NCBI GenBank assembly: GCA_018711265.1
Contig: DVIM01000026.1
Span: 1 to 64,000, forward strand
Length of the DNA stretch: 64,000 bases
DNA from: Spyradocola merdavium
Lineage (GTDB): Bacteria > Bacillota > Clostridia > Christensenellales > UBA1750
Direction of reading: 5' to 3'
Part shown: piece by piece, positions 1 through 7,999 of the stretch
Layout: each line of letters opens with the position of its first letter
Numbering within the stretch: the stretch's first letter is position 1
Made by a program: the position numbers and the translations under genes
Notes under the pieces: generated by a model
What the model was told of the DNA's origin: nothing
Seen by the model: the letters and a program-made list of their open reading frames with translations, nothing else
Database searches by the model: none

Positions 1-949
1 GGCCGATGAGCAGGCTCGGCCGGTAGCCCTGCCGGTCCGCAAACCAGCCCCAGAGCAGGTTTCCCGCGGTCTGGGAGACGTAGAGGATCGTCGTCACGAT
101 GCCGAGCTGCCCGCCCGTCAGCCCCAGCGCGTCCTTGGACTGCGCGGTCTGGAAGTTGAAGAACGACATGCCGATGGTGATGAGGAACATGGCCGCGACG
201 TAGCGGGCGAGGTTCTTGTCCGCCCGGATCAGGCGCTTTGCGTCGGAGAAGAAGCTGGGCCGCGCCTCCCGGCCGCCCTCGTCCTGCGCCGTGCGCACGC
301 GCAGCGCGGGCTCCACCATCGCGCCCTGCAGGGCCACGGAGATCATGTCCAGCACAAAGGCGATCCCGAACAGCACGCCAAAGCGCCGCACGTCCCCGTT
401 TGCGGCGATGATCGCGCCGCCGATCTGCGCGCCCACGATGCCCGCCGCCGAGGTAAACGCCCCGCGCACGCCGAAGAAGCGGCCCTTGACCCGGTTGGGG
501 ATGACCTTGTTCATCATCTGCGTATAGGTCGAGGACGTGATGCCCTGGCAGAGCCCGTTGAAGCAGTAGATGCCGTAGAACACGCAGACAAAGCCCAGCG
601 GCTCCATCCGGCTGAAGAACAGGATCAGGATCGAGAGGATGAGCCACGAGACGCGCGAGAGCGCCGTGCCCAGGTTGCACAGGCGCTTAAAGCGGGCGAT
701 TCCGTTCAGCCGGCTGCGCAGGAGGATCTGCACCAGCGCATTGCACACGGATTGCAGCGTCGGCAGCAGCCCCAGCAGGAAGGAATTGTTCACATAGTCG
801 GAAATGAAGTACGTCACAACCGTGGTCAGGGGGATCATGCCCATGGCCACGGCGTCGAACAGGCCCTCCACGATGGAGATGGTCATGTTCCGGCGCGCAT
901 AGGGCTCCACTTGTCTTTGCAGCGCTTCTTCCACATTGGTCTGGCTCAT
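1..949 (-). CDS. MFS transporter, C-terminus cut off by window edge
   Basis: Reading from the ATG at 949 towards the window edge gives 316 codons without a stop. The protein has a run of hydrophobic helices. Between helices it carries the motif NRVKGRFFGVRGAF, which resembles the R-x-G-R/GxxG loop of major facilitator transporters. This supports an MFS permease in the cytoplasmic membrane; the substrate is unknown. A GGAGG ribosome binding site lies just upstream (plus-strand complement at about 958-965). The gene follows the lipoprotein gene at 1045-1767 but is separated from it by a hairpin terminator, so it probably has its own promoter. The end of the protein is outside the window. Confidence 0.8.
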   Translation of the reverse strand, partial: MSQTNVEEALQRQVEPYARRNMTISIVEGLFDAVAMGMIPLTTVVTYFISDYVNNSFLLGLLPTLQSVCNALVQILLRSRLNGIARFKRLCNLGTALSRVSWLILSILILFFSRMEPLGFVCVFYGIYCFNGLCQGITSSTYTQMMNKVIPNRVKGRFFGVRGAFTSAAGIVGAQIGGAIIAANGDVRRFGVLFGIAFVLDMISVALQGAMVEPALRVRTAQDEGGREARPSFFSDAKRLIRADKNLARYVAAMFLITIGMSFFNFQTAQSKDALGLTGGQLGIVTTILYVSQTAGNLLWGWFADRQGYRPSLLIG

Positions 950-970
950 GACGCCGCGCCTCCTTATTAC

Positions 971-1010
971 AAAAGCAGCCGGCAGGCAGTTGTTTTGCCT
1001 TGCCGACTGC
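971..1010 (-). terminator. Rho-independent terminator after the aminotransferase-tyrS-lipoprotein operon
   Basis: On the minus strand, GCAGTCGGCAAGGCA can pair with TGCCTGCCGGCTGC, with one bulge and one wobble, and is followed by TTTTGT. It lies between the lipoprotein gene and the MFS gene. Confidence 0.7.
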
Positions 1011-1044
1011 TATTGTAGCAGGTTTTTTCCGCCGTGGAAAGCCT

Positions 1045-1767
1045 TTATTCGCTGAGCGGCTGCGCCTCGTGCAGCAGGGTGATCTCCACCGTCTGCACCG
1101 CGTGGCCGTCCATCCAGGCCTGGGCCTCCTCCTCGGTGAGGGGGACGCCTTCGCCCTCGCCCTCCGCGCCGTCGTAGGCGGTCCAGGCGTCCGTGTCAAA
1201 GACCACGGTCTTCACCGGCACGAGCGCGCCCTCGCGGACCGCATAGTCCGCAAAGACCGTGTACGCCGCGCCGCCCGAGGCCGTGTTGTAGATCGTCCCG
1301 TCCTCACAGAGCACATAGGCGTTGCGCTCCCAGCCGGTCAGCAGCTTCTGGGGCGCGCCGTCCTGCAGCGCGTAGAGGTCGAAGATCTCGCGCCCGTTGC
1401 CGATGAGCAGCTCCGGCGCGCCGTCCCCGTCCAGGTCCTGCAGGGCGTAGCCCCACGCCTGCTCCGGCCGGCCGCACATCAGGCTCAGGCCCGCCGCGTC
1501 GCAGGCCTCCATGTCCCAGCCCTCCTGCGCGGCCTGCTCGTAGAGCGCGAGCAGGTCCGCATACGGCGCCTCGGGCTGCTCCGTAGGCGTGGGGGCGGGC
1601 GTCTGCGCCGGCTCCGCCGGGGTGGGCGCGGCGGTCGGGTCTGCGGCGGCGGCGGTAGTCGCGGCGGAGCTCGCCGTGGGCGCAGGGGACGCGGCCATTT
1701 CCGGCGCGGCGCAGGCGGTCAGCGCCAGCAGCGCCGCGCAGAGCAAAACAATCCAACGCGTTTTCAT
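1045..1767 (-). CDS. Lipoprotein of unknown function with a calcium-loop-like motif
   Basis: A 240-residue protein with a lipoprotein signal peptide (lipobox LTAC, Cys about residue 19) and a long Ala/Thr/Pro-rich linker to about residue 70. The folded part contains LQDLDGDGAPELLIGN, which resembles an FG-GAP/EF-hand-like calcium loop (D-x-D-G-D-x-x-E). It is expected on the outer face of the membrane. The gene starts 9 bases after tyrS and sits before the operon terminator, so it is probably the last gene of the tyrosine T-box operon. Its link to tyrosine metabolism is not obvious. I do not recognise a named family beyond the motif. Confidence 0.75.
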   Translation of the reverse strand: MKTRWIVLLCAALLALTACAAPEMAASPAPTASSAATTAAAADPTAAPTPAEPAQTPAPTPTEQPEAPYADLLALYEQAAQEGWDMEACDAAGLSLMCGRPEQAWGYALQDLDGDGAPELLIGNGREIFDLYALQDGAPQKLLTGWERNAYVLCEDGTIYNTASGGAAYTVFADYAVREGALVPVKTVVFDTDAWTAYDGAEGEGEGVPLTEEEAQAWMDGHAVQTVEITLLHEAQPLSE

Positions 1768-1776
1768 GTTCGTTCC

Positions 1777-2997
1777 TCAGCCGAGCAGGATGCGGTGATA
1801 GGACTTTTTGCCCTTGCGCAGCATCAGGCCCTCGCTGCCAAAGTCGCTCTCGGAGACCTCCTGGTCCGGAGAGGTGACCTTTTCGTCGTTGACGGTGACG
1901 CCGCCGCCGGCGATGAGGCGGCGGCCCTCGCCCAGGGACTTGCACAGGCCGGCCTTGACCATCAGGTCGATGACGCGGCGGCAGCCCTCCAGGGAGGGGA
2001 TGGTGGTGGTGGGCACGGCACCGTCCAGCGCGGAGCCGCCGAACAGGGCCTCGGCGGCCTTGGCGGCCTCTGCGGCCTCGGCCTCGCCGTGGACGAGCTT
2101 TGTCACCTCAAAGGCGAGGACCTTCTTGGCCTCGTTGATCTCCGCGCCCTGGAGCGCGCCCAGGCGGCGCACCTCGTCCATGGGCAGGAAGGTGAGCAGG
2201 GCCAGGCACTTTTCGACGTCCTGGTCGTCCACGTTGCGCCAGTACTGGTAGAAGTCGTAGGGCGAGGTCTTCTTGGGGTCGAGCCAGAGGGCGCCGGCCT
2301 CGGTCTTGCCCATCTTGCGGCCGTCGTGGGTGAGCAGGAGCTTAAAGGTCATGGCAAAGGCGTCCTCGTGCTCCTTGCGGCGGATGAGGTCCGCGCCGGA
2401 GAGGATGTTGCTCCACTGGTCGTCGCCGCCCATCTCCACGCGGCAGCCATAGCGGCGGAACAGCTCCAGGAAGTCGTAGCTCTGCATGAGCATGTAGTTG
2501 AACTCCAGGAACGTCAGGCCCTTTTCCATGCGCTGCTTGTAGCACTCGGCGGTGAGCATGCGGTTGACGGAGAAGTGGACGCCGACCTCGCGCAGGAAGT
2601 CGATGTAGTTGAGGCTGCGCAGCCAGTCCGCGTTGTTGACGATCAGGGCCTTGCCGTCCGAAAAGTCGAGGAAGCGGCTCATCTGCTGCTTGATGCAGTC
2701 CACGTTGTGGTCGACGATCTCGGGGGTGAGCATCTTGCGAAGGTCGCTCTTGCCGGAGGGGTCGCCGATCAGGCCCGTGCCGCCGCCCATCAGGGCGATG
2801 GGGCGGTGGCCGGCGCGCTGCATGTGCGCCATGGCCATGATCGGGATATAGTGGCCGATGTGCAGGGAATCCGCCGTGGGGTCAAAGCCCACGTAGAAGG
2901 TCACCTTTTCGTTGTCCAGCATTTTGTAGAGGTCGTCTTCGTACACGGTCTGCGCGATAAAGCCTCTCTCGCGCAGCACGTCCATGACATTGCCCAT
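1777..2997 (-). CDS. tyrS: Tyrosyl-tRNA synthetase
   Basis: 406 residues, the usual length for bacterial TyrRS. It charges tRNA-Tyr with tyrosine in the cytoplasm. The class I signatures are visible: the segment GFDPTADSLHIGH (HIGH at 46-49) and the KMSKS-like loop KMGKT at 228-232. The C-terminal 60-70 residues look like an S4 RNA-binding domain, with GEGRRLIAGGGVTVNDEKV. The gene lies 43 bases downstream of an aminotransferase gene, and both are read from a promoter with a T-box leader at 4260-4543. Control by uncharged tRNA-Tyr is the natural reading, because the proposed specifier codon in that leader is UAC. Confidence 0.97.
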   Translation of the reverse strand: MGNVMDVLRERGFIAQTVYEDDLYKMLDNEKVTFYVGFDPTADSLHIGHYIPIMAMAHMQRAGHRPIALMGGGTGLIGDPSGKSDLRKMLTPEIVDHNVDCIKQQMSRFLDFSDGKALIVNNADWLRSLNYIDFLREVGVHFSVNRMLTAECYKQRMEKGLTFLEFNYMLMQSYDFLELFRRYGCRVEMGGDDQWSNILSGADLIRRKEHEDAFAMTFKLLLTHDGRKMGKTEAGALWLDPKKTSPYDFYQYWRNVDDQDVEKCLALLTFLPMDEVRRLGALQGAEINEAKKVLAFEVTKLVHGEAEAAEAAKAAEALFGGSALDGAVPTTTIPSLEGCRRVIDLMVKAGLCKSLGEGRRLIAGGGVTVNDEKVTSPDQEVSESDFGSEGLMLRKGKKSYHRILLG

Positions 2998-3040
2998 CGA
3001 TTGCTCTCCTTTGATTGAAATTTTTTGCGCAGGCCGCGCC

Positions 3041-4231
3041 TCAGCGCAGGCCCTGGGCGATAAAGAGGTCCTTGAGGATGTTCATGCCCTTTTCGATCTT
3101 GTCCAGCGTGGCGTTGGAGAAGTTCAGGCGCATGGTGTTGTGGTGGGTGCCCGGCTCGGTGTAGAAGTGCGTGCCGGGGATGTAGGCGACGCCCATCTTG
3201 GTTGCGGTGGGCAGCAGCTCCGTGGCGTTGATGCCCTCGGGCAGCTCCACCCACAGGAAGATGCCGCCGTCCGGCTTGGTGTAGCGCACAGAGGCCGGGA
3301 AGGTCGCGAGCATCTCCTGCATCTTGGCCATCTGCTGGCCGTAGCTTGCGGAGATCTTGGCGATGTGGTCCATGAGGATGCCCTCGCGCAGGTACGCGTC
3401 CACGATGGCCTGGTTGAGGTTGGGGGAGTGGACGTCCGTGGACTGCTTGCCGATGACGAGCTTGCGCATGAGGGTCGGCTCGGTGCAGGCGATGGCCGCA
3501 ACGCGCAGGCCGGGCGAGATGATCTTGGAGAAGCTGTTGCAGTAGAGCACGCGGCCGGTCGTGTCAAAGGCCTTGATGGCGGGCAGGGGCTCGCCGGCGT
3601 AGCGCAGGTCGCGGTAGGGGTCGTCCTCGATGAGGACCACGTCCTCGTACTTCTCCAGGAGCTTGGCGATGGCCTTGCGGCGCTCCAGGCTCAGCGTCCG
3701 TCCCGTCGGGTTCTGGAAGGTCGGGATGAGGTAGATGAGCTTGGGATGGCAAGCCTTGATCTTCTCCTCCAGCAGCTCCGGCACAACGCCGTCCTCGTCC
3801 GTGTCCACGGGCACGAGCTTGGCCTGGTAGAGCTTGAAGGTCTGCAGGGCGCCCAGGAACGTCGGGCTCTCGACGAGCATGGCGTCGCCGGGGTCGAGCA
3901 TGGCCTTGCAGATCAGGTCCAGGGCCTGCTGGCTGCCGGTGACGGGCAGCAGCTCCTCGGGCTTGACGTCTACGCCGTTGTGGCGGAAGAACTCCGCCGC
4001 GCTCTCGCGCAGGGGGGCGTAGCCCTCGGTCTGGCCGTACTGCAAAAGGCCCACGCCGTTTTCCGCCAGAACCTTCTGCGCAAGGCGGGACACGACGTCG
4101 CTCTGCAGGGCGGAGTTTGCGGGATTGCCGCCCGCAAAGGAGATGATCTCCGGGTTGGTCAGGAGCTTGAAGATGTCGCGGATGGCGCTGCCGGTCACGC
4201 CGTCAAAGCGCGTTGCATACCGAAGTCCCAT
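3041..4231 (-). CDS. PLP-dependent class I/II aminotransferase, probably aromatic
   Basis: 396 residues from the ATG at 4231; a GTG at 4240 with better AAAGG spacing is an alternative start. The reading frame stays open upstream to 4534, but that stretch is the T-box leader, so the longer version is an artefact. Fold-type I marks are visible: ISFAGGNP near the N-terminus, TGSQQALD, FQNPTGRTLS, EDDPYRDLRY, and the PLP-lysine motif SFSKIISPGLR. It belongs to the broad 2-aminoadipate/aromatic aminotransferase group. Its position in a tyrosine-type T-box operon ahead of tyrS suggests it acts on aromatic amino or keto acids; that specificity is inferred. Confidence 0.9.
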   Translation of the reverse strand: MGLRYATRFDGVTGSAIRDIFKLLTNPEIISFAGGNPANSALQSDVVSRLAQKVLAENGVGLLQYGQTEGYAPLRESAAEFFRHNGVDVKPEELLPVTGSQQALDLICKAMLDPGDAMLVESPTFLGALQTFKLYQAKLVPVDTDEDGVVPELLEEKIKACHPKLIYLIPTFQNPTGRTLSLERRKAIAKLLEKYEDVVLIEDDPYRDLRYAGEPLPAIKAFDTTGRVLYCNSFSKIISPGLRVAAIACTEPTLMRKLVIGKQSTDVHSPNLNQAIVDAYLREGILMDHIAKISASYGQQMAKMQEMLATFPASVRYTKPDGGIFLWVELPEGINATELLPTATKMGVAYIPGTHFYTEPGTHHNTMRLNFSNATLDKIEKGMNILKDLFIAQGLR

Positions 4232-4259
4232 TTCGTTCACACTGCCTTTCTCTTGTGCT

Positions 4260-4543
4260 CGTTTTGGAAAATCAAAAGCCGCCCTCTCAATGCGCTTGAG
4301 AAGGCGGCTGGTCTGCCGCGGTACCACTTCACTTCGCCGGAAGGTTTCCGGCCTCACCGGCAGAACCATCATCCTGCCGCGCCCTGATAACGGGGGCATC
4401 CGTCCGCTGCTAGTCGGCGCAGGGCCTTTCGCAGGGAAGCTCGGGGAGGTATTCGTCCTTCGGCGGCGCGCGCCCTTTTCCACCAACCAAGGGCTCTCTT
4501 TGGCGGCCGATCCGCGGCTACTTGTTCCCGTCATCGCCGGTTA
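4260..4543 (-). promoter_or_regulatory. T-box leader, probable tRNA-Tyr sensor
   Basis: On the minus strand the leader contains the T-box core GTGGTACCGCGG (4316-4327), which pairs with the uncharged tRNA acceptor end. A terminator hairpin follows at 4271-4309. Upstream, the typical stem I features AGAGAGCC and GGAATAC-like context occur as CGAATACCTCCCCGAGC. The candidate specifier UAC (4449-4451) encodes tyrosine, matching the tyrS gene downstream. T-boxes work by letting uncharged tRNA stabilise an antiterminator. The T-box core and terminator are clear; the specifier assignment rests on pattern and context. Confidence 0.9.
4271..4309 (-). terminator. T-box attenuator hairpin
   Basis: Minus strand: AGCCGCCTTCTCAA, loop GCGCA, TTGAGAGGGCGGCT, then TTTTGATTTT. 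It lies just after the T-box core, where it competes with the antiterminator. Confidence 0.85.
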
Positions 4544-5113
4544 TGGGGTATTATACCCGCCTTTGTCCGCTTTGTCAACGCCTGCCCCGGGAAAGTTTTC
4601 GCCGCCCATCGCGGCCAGGGCGAGGGCGCGCTCCGCCTCCCGCCAGGAGCGCTCGCGCGCGGCGAGCTCCGGCATGGCGCAGACCCCGCGCAGGAGCAGG
4701 ATGAGCAGCAGCGCGCGGTAGGCCGCGTCCGCCAGGTTCCACAGCGAGGGCCCCTCCAGCGCGCAGCGGGCCAGGAAGCACAGCGTGTCCACCGTGCACA
4801 GCGCCAGCGCCGCCGGAAGGAACCCGCGCCGCCAGCCCGACGCCCAGAAGAGCAGGAGCAGCAGCACGACCACGCCGTCCGAAAGGAGCGTCCCGCCAAG
4901 GGCGGCGCGGGCATCGCCCGTGGACCAATAGACCATCTCCCCCAGCGCCTGCCCGGCGCCGGCCAATTCGCTGGCGAACAGGCGCCGGATCCCCGGGAAG
5001 AGCGTGAACAGGAGCAGGTTGAACCCCGTCAGCGCCGCAAAGAGGAGGATCTGCGTCCTCGCCAGGTGGAACCTCGTCTCCGGGAGCAGGTCCTCCCGCC
5101 GCTTCTTTCGCAT
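4541..5113 (-). CDS. Hypothetical membrane protein, about four helices
   Basis: 190 residues from the ATG at 5113, preceded by a GGAGGAGAG ribosome binding site. The open frame extends further upstream, but only over the antisense of the glycerophosphodiesterase gene. The N-terminus is basic (MRKKRREDLLPETR). About four hydrophobic segments follow (roughly residues 23-40, 72-92, 95-115 and 128-145), then a charged cytoplasmic tail. I do not recognise the family. The last 13 codons overlap the promoter of the downstream T-box operon, so this reading frame and the promoter constrain each other. Confidence 0.65.
   Translation of the reverse strand: MRKKRREDLLPETRFHLARTQILLFAALTGFNLLLFTLFPGIRRLFASELAGAGQALGEMVYWSTGDARAALGGTLLSDGVVVLLLLLFWASGWRRGFLPAALALCTVDTLCFLARCALEGPSLWNLADAAYRALLLILLLRGVCAMPELAARERSWREAERALALAAMGGENFPGAGVDKADKGGYNTP
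4550..4578 (-). promoter_or_regulatory. Sigma-A promoter of the tyrosine T-box operon
   Basis: Minus strand TTGACA (complement of 4573-4578) and TATAAT (complement of 4550-4555) with a 17-base spacer, both perfect. It lies inside the last codons of the upstream gene at 4541-5113. Transcription should start near 4543. Confidence 0.9.
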
Positions 5114-5162
5114 CTGCACTCTCCTCCGCCTCGTTTTTTGTCCCCCTATTCTAGCATATCTG

Positions 5163-5191
5163 TGTACATTCGGGTAGATCCCATGTATAAT
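5163..5191 (+). promoter_or_regulatory. Candidate promoter for the glycerophosphodiesterase gene
   Basis: TGTACA (5163-5168, four of six consensus bases) and a perfect TATAAT (5186-5191) with a 17-base spacer, about 48 bases before the start codon. Confidence 0.55.
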
Positions 5192-5239
5192 GAAAAGCAA
5201 GAACCACAACTTTCCAAGGGAGACAAAGGAGGCATGGAT

Positions 5240-5974
5240 ATGACCGCAGTTTGGGCGCACCGCGGCGCCTCGGCCTATGCGCCGGAAAACACGATGGAGG
5301 CCTTCCGCCTGGCGCAAAAGATGGGCGCCGACGGCATCGAGCTGGACGTGCACCTCACGCGCGACGGGGAAATCCTCGTGACCCACGACGAAAACGTCCG
5401 CCGCGTGACCGGCGTGGACGCGCAGGTCTCCTCCCTCACGCTTGCTGAGGCGCAGGCGCTGGACGCCTGCAACGGCATGGAGGCCTACCGCGGCGCGCGC
5501 CTGCCCGCGCTCTGCGAGGTGCTGGACTTCCTCAAGGGCAACGGCATGACGCTGAACATCGAGCTTAAGACCGGCGAAGTCCTCTACCCTGGCCTGGAGG
5601 AAAAGACCGTGGAGATGGTGCACCGCTTCGGCCTTGCGGACCGCGTGCTCTACTCCTCCTTCAACCACTATTCGCTCGTGCTGGTGCGCAAGGTGGACCC
5701 GCAGGCGAAGATCGGCCTGCTCTATTCCGAGGCCATGGTCGACCCAGCGCTCTACGCCCAGCACCTGCGCGCGGACGCCATCCACCCCGAGTACCGCACG
5801 CTCGCCGTGCCCGGCGCGGTGGAGGGCTGCAAGCGCGCCAACGTGCGCATCCACCCCTGGACCGTGAACGCCGAAGCGGACATGCGCGCGCTCTGCGGCA
5901 TCCCCTGCGAGGCCATCATCACCAACCACCCGGACATCGCCCGCCGCGTCGTGGACGAGACCCAGAAAGCTTAA
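5240..5974 (+). CDS. Glycerophosphodiester phosphodiesterase (GlpQ/UgpQ family)
   Basis: 244 residues from the ATG at 5240; an ATG six bases earlier lies too close to the GGAGG site at 5228-5232. These enzymes hydrolyse glycerophosphodiesters to sn-glycerol 3-phosphate and an alcohol. The family signatures are present: AHRGASAYAPENT with the catalytic His at residue 7, ELDVHLTRDGEILVTHDE with the metal ligands and second His, and NIELKT. The end, VNAEADMRALCGIPCEAIITNHPD, is also typical. No signal peptide is seen, so it is a cytoplasmic, UgpQ-like enzyme. Lactate dehydrogenase follows after 60 bases; a functional link is not evident. Confidence 0.93.
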   Translation: MTAVWAHRGASAYAPENTMEAFRLAQKMGADGIELDVHLTRDGEILVTHDENVRRVTGVDAQVSSLTLAEAQALDACNGMEAYRGARLPALCEVLDFLKGNGMTLNIELKTGEVLYPGLEEKTVEMVHRFGLADRVLYSSFNHYSLVLVRKVDPQAKIGLLYSEAMVDPALYAQHLRADAIHPEYRTLAVPGAVEGCKRANVRIHPWTVNAEADMRALCGIPCEAIITNHPDIARRVVDETQKA

Positions 5975-6034
5975 CGTTTGTCCTTGAAAAACCTGGTTAT
6001 ACTATAGGTAATGGAAGATTAAGGAGGGGAACGG

Positions 6035-6997
6035 ATGAAGAAACAGGGAACCAAGATCGTCGTCGTCGGCGCGGGCCAGGTGGGCGCGACCACGGCGTAT
6101 ACGCTTCTGCTCTCGGGGCTGGCCTCGGAGCTCGTGCTCATCGACCTCAACGAAAAGAAGGCCCGCGGCGAGGTGCTGGACCTGGCGCACGGCATCCCGC
6201 TCTGCCCGCCGGCTGAGATCAAGGTCGGCACCTATGCCGACTGCGAGAACGCGGACATCGTCATCCTCACCGCCGGCGCGAACCAGAAGCCGGGCGAGAC
6301 GCGCATGGACCTGACCCGCAAGAACATCGCGGTCTTCCGCTCCATCGTGCCGCAGGTGGTCAAATACGCCTCCCACGCGATCCTGCTGGTCGTCACCAAC
6401 CCCTGCGACGTGCTCACCTACGTCACCTGGAAGATCTCGGGCCTGCCCTCCAGCCAGGTCATCGGCTCGGGCACGGTGCTGGACACCTCGCGCCTGCGCT
6501 ACCTGCTCTCCGAGCACACGGGTGTGGACGCGCGCAACGTGCACACCTACGTCCTGGGCGAGCACGGGGACACGGAGCTGCCCGCCTGGAGCCTGACCAG
6601 CATCGCGGGCATGAGCATGGACGAGTTCTGCGAGCTCACCGGCGCCTACCAGGAGAACCTGGCCAAGCAGATCCGCGACGAATTCCACGACAAGGTCCGC
6701 AACGCCGCCTACCAGATCATCGACGGCAAGGGCGCGACCTACTACGCGGTGGCGCTGGCCGTGCGCCGCATCGTGGAGGCCATCCTGCGCGACGAGCAGT
6801 CGATCCTGACCGTCTCCTCGCTGCTGACCGGGCAGTACGGCCTGTACGACGTGTGCCTGAGCCTGCCCTGCATCGTGGGCGTCAACGGCCTGGAGCAGGT
6901 GCTGCCCATCCACCTGGACGAGGAGGAGATGATCCAGCTGCGCGCCTCGGCCAAGGCCATCTCCGACGCCATCCAGATCCTGTACGAGGAGCCGTAG
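6035..6997 (+). CDS. ldh: L-lactate dehydrogenase
   Basis: 320 residues, full length. It reduces pyruvate to L-lactate with NADH, reoxidising NADH in fermentation. The Rossmann motif GAGQVGATTAY is at 12-22. The substrate-loop motif GANQKPGETR has Gln84, where malate dehydrogenases have Arg, which favours lactate over malate dehydrogenase. The catalytic His is in LGEHGDTE (His177). The start follows AAGGAGGGG. A TATACT sequence at 5998-6003 may be a -10 box, but no good -35 goes with it. The gene ends 25 bases before a strong hairpin shared with the convergent ppx gene. Confidence 0.95.
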   Translation: MKKQGTKIVVVGAGQVGATTAYTLLLSGLASELVLIDLNEKKARGEVLDLAHGIPLCPPAEIKVGTYADCENADIVILTAGANQKPGETRMDLTRKNIAVFRSIVPQVVKYASHAILLVVTNPCDVLTYVTWKISGLPSSQVIGSGTVLDTSRLRYLLSEHTGVDARNVHTYVLGEHGDTELPAWSLTSIAGMSMDEFCELTGAYQENLAKQIRDEFHDKVRNAAYQIIDGKGATYYAVALAVRRIVEAILRDEQSILTVSSLLTGQYGLYDVCLSLPCIVGVNGLEQVLPIHLDEEEMIQLRASAKAISDAIQILYEEP

Positions 6998-7022
6998 CGC
7001 GAACCGGTCCGGCGTTCGCGGC

Positions 7023-7067
7023 AAACAGAGGAGGGGAACCCCTATCCGGGGTTCCCCTCCTCTGTTT
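7023..7067. terminator. Bidirectional terminator shared by ldh and ppx
   Basis: A perfect 20-base-pair stem: AAACAGAGGAGGGGAACCCC at 7023-7042 pairs with the complement at 7048-7067, with a 5-base loop. The right arm and loop encode the last codons of the minus-strand ppx gene. Confidence 0.85.
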
Positions 7068-7926
7068 CGCGCCGCTGCGCAAGGCGCAGATAGCCCAGCA
7101 GGTTGTCCGCGGTGGAGGCGCGCACCTGCCCGCGCGCAAAGGCGGCCAGCGCCCGGTCCAGGATCAGCGCGCCGTGGGCGATGATGTCCGCGCGGCTCGG
7201 CTCCAGCCCGGGGAAGGCGCGCGCCGGCGCCGGCAGGTCCCAGAGGCGGTCGACCCAGGCGCGGACGTCCTGCGCGCGCAGCACAAAGCCGTCGATCTTC
7301 TCCTCGCAGTAGACGTCCAGGCGCTGCTCCATGGCGGCGAGCGTCGTGATCGTGCCGCCGATGCCGAGCAGGGGCGCGCCCTGCGCCCCGGCAAAGGCTG
7401 CGCGCTGCGCGGCAAAGCGCTCGTCCAGGAACGCCTGCGCGCCGTCGCGGTCCTGGCCAAAGCGCTCCCGCAGGCGCACGGCGCCGGCCTGCAGGCTCAC
7501 GGCCTGCCGCACGGTCCCCTCCCCGAAGACCAGCTCCGTCGACCCGCCGCCGATGTCCAGGACGAGCGCGCGCGCCCCGTCCGCGGCGCCCAGGTAGGCC
7601 AGGTCCGCCTCCTCCTCGCCGGAGAGCACGTCCACCGCGAGGCCGCAGCGCTCCCGCAGGAGCGCGAGCAGCTCCCCGCGGTTCTCCGCGTCGCGCACGG
7701 CCGAGGTGGCAAAGGCGTGGATGCGCTCGATTCCCCGGCTCCGCGCAAGGGCGCAGAAGCGCTCCACCGCCTGCACGGTCCGCTCCATGGGCTCCTTCTG
7801 CAGGCGGCGCGCCTCCACGCCCTTGCCCAGGCGCGTCGTCTCCAGGAACTGCTCCGTCCTTCCCGCCTGGACGAGCAGCAGGCGCACCGAATTGCTCCCC
7901 ATGTCGATCACCGCGGCATCCCGCAT
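7042..7926 (-). CDS. ppx: Exopolyphosphatase / pppGpp phosphohydrolase family protein
   Basis: 294 residues from the ATG at 7926, chosen because GGAGGAGAAG stands just before it; the open frame adds 12 basic residues upstream. Ppx/GppA proteins cut phosphate from polyphosphate or from pppGpp. The ASKHA-fold motifs are visible: AVIDMGSNSVRLLL at the start, TSAVRDAENR, LSGEEEADLAYLG, and LDIGGGSTELVFG. It is a short form without the C-terminal HD extension. Ppx and GppA activity cannot be told apart from sequence. The gene is next to the divIC/yab block but separated by a terminator. Confidence 0.9.
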   Translation of the reverse strand: MRDAAVIDMGSNSVRLLLVQAGRTEQFLETTRLGKGVEARRLQKEPMERTVQAVERFCALARSRGIERIHAFATSAVRDAENRGELLALLRERCGLAVDVLSGEEEADLAYLGAADGARALVLDIGGGSTELVFGEGTVRQAVSLQAGAVRLRERFGQDRDGAQAFLDERFAAQRAAFAGAQGAPLLGIGGTITTLAAMEQRLDVYCEEKIDGFVLRAQDVRAWVDRLWDLPAPARAFPGLEPSRADIIAHGALILDRALAAFARGQVRASTADNLLGYLRLAQRRETEEGNPG

Positions 7927-7960
7927 CTGTCTTCTCCTCCTCTTTTTTCTCGGCTTTTGC

Positions 7961-7992
7961 ACAAAAAAGACCGCATACCGCGCGGTATGCGG
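7961..7992 (-). terminator. Terminator of the divIC-like gene
   Basis: The palindrome CCGCATACCG/CGGTATGCGG (7971-7992) is followed on the minus strand by TCTTTTTT. Confidence 0.85.
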
Positions 7993-7999
7993 GTGTTGT

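Noticed and set aside
1000..3018. A 672-codon plus-strand frame antisense to tyrS and the lipoprotein gene
   Set aside because: The sense strand has clear TyrRS motifs; the antisense frame is a composition artefact. The same holds for long antisense frames over glgP, the GH13 gene, valS and ftsH.
4232..4534. N-terminal extension of the aminotransferase frame
   Set aside because: This segment is the T-box leader with terminator and T-box core; the aminotransferase fold begins at MGLRYATRF.
5998..6005. A promoter for ldh from TATACTAT
   Set aside because: No acceptable -35 lies at 16-18 bases, so I mention it in the gene entry without a separate call.
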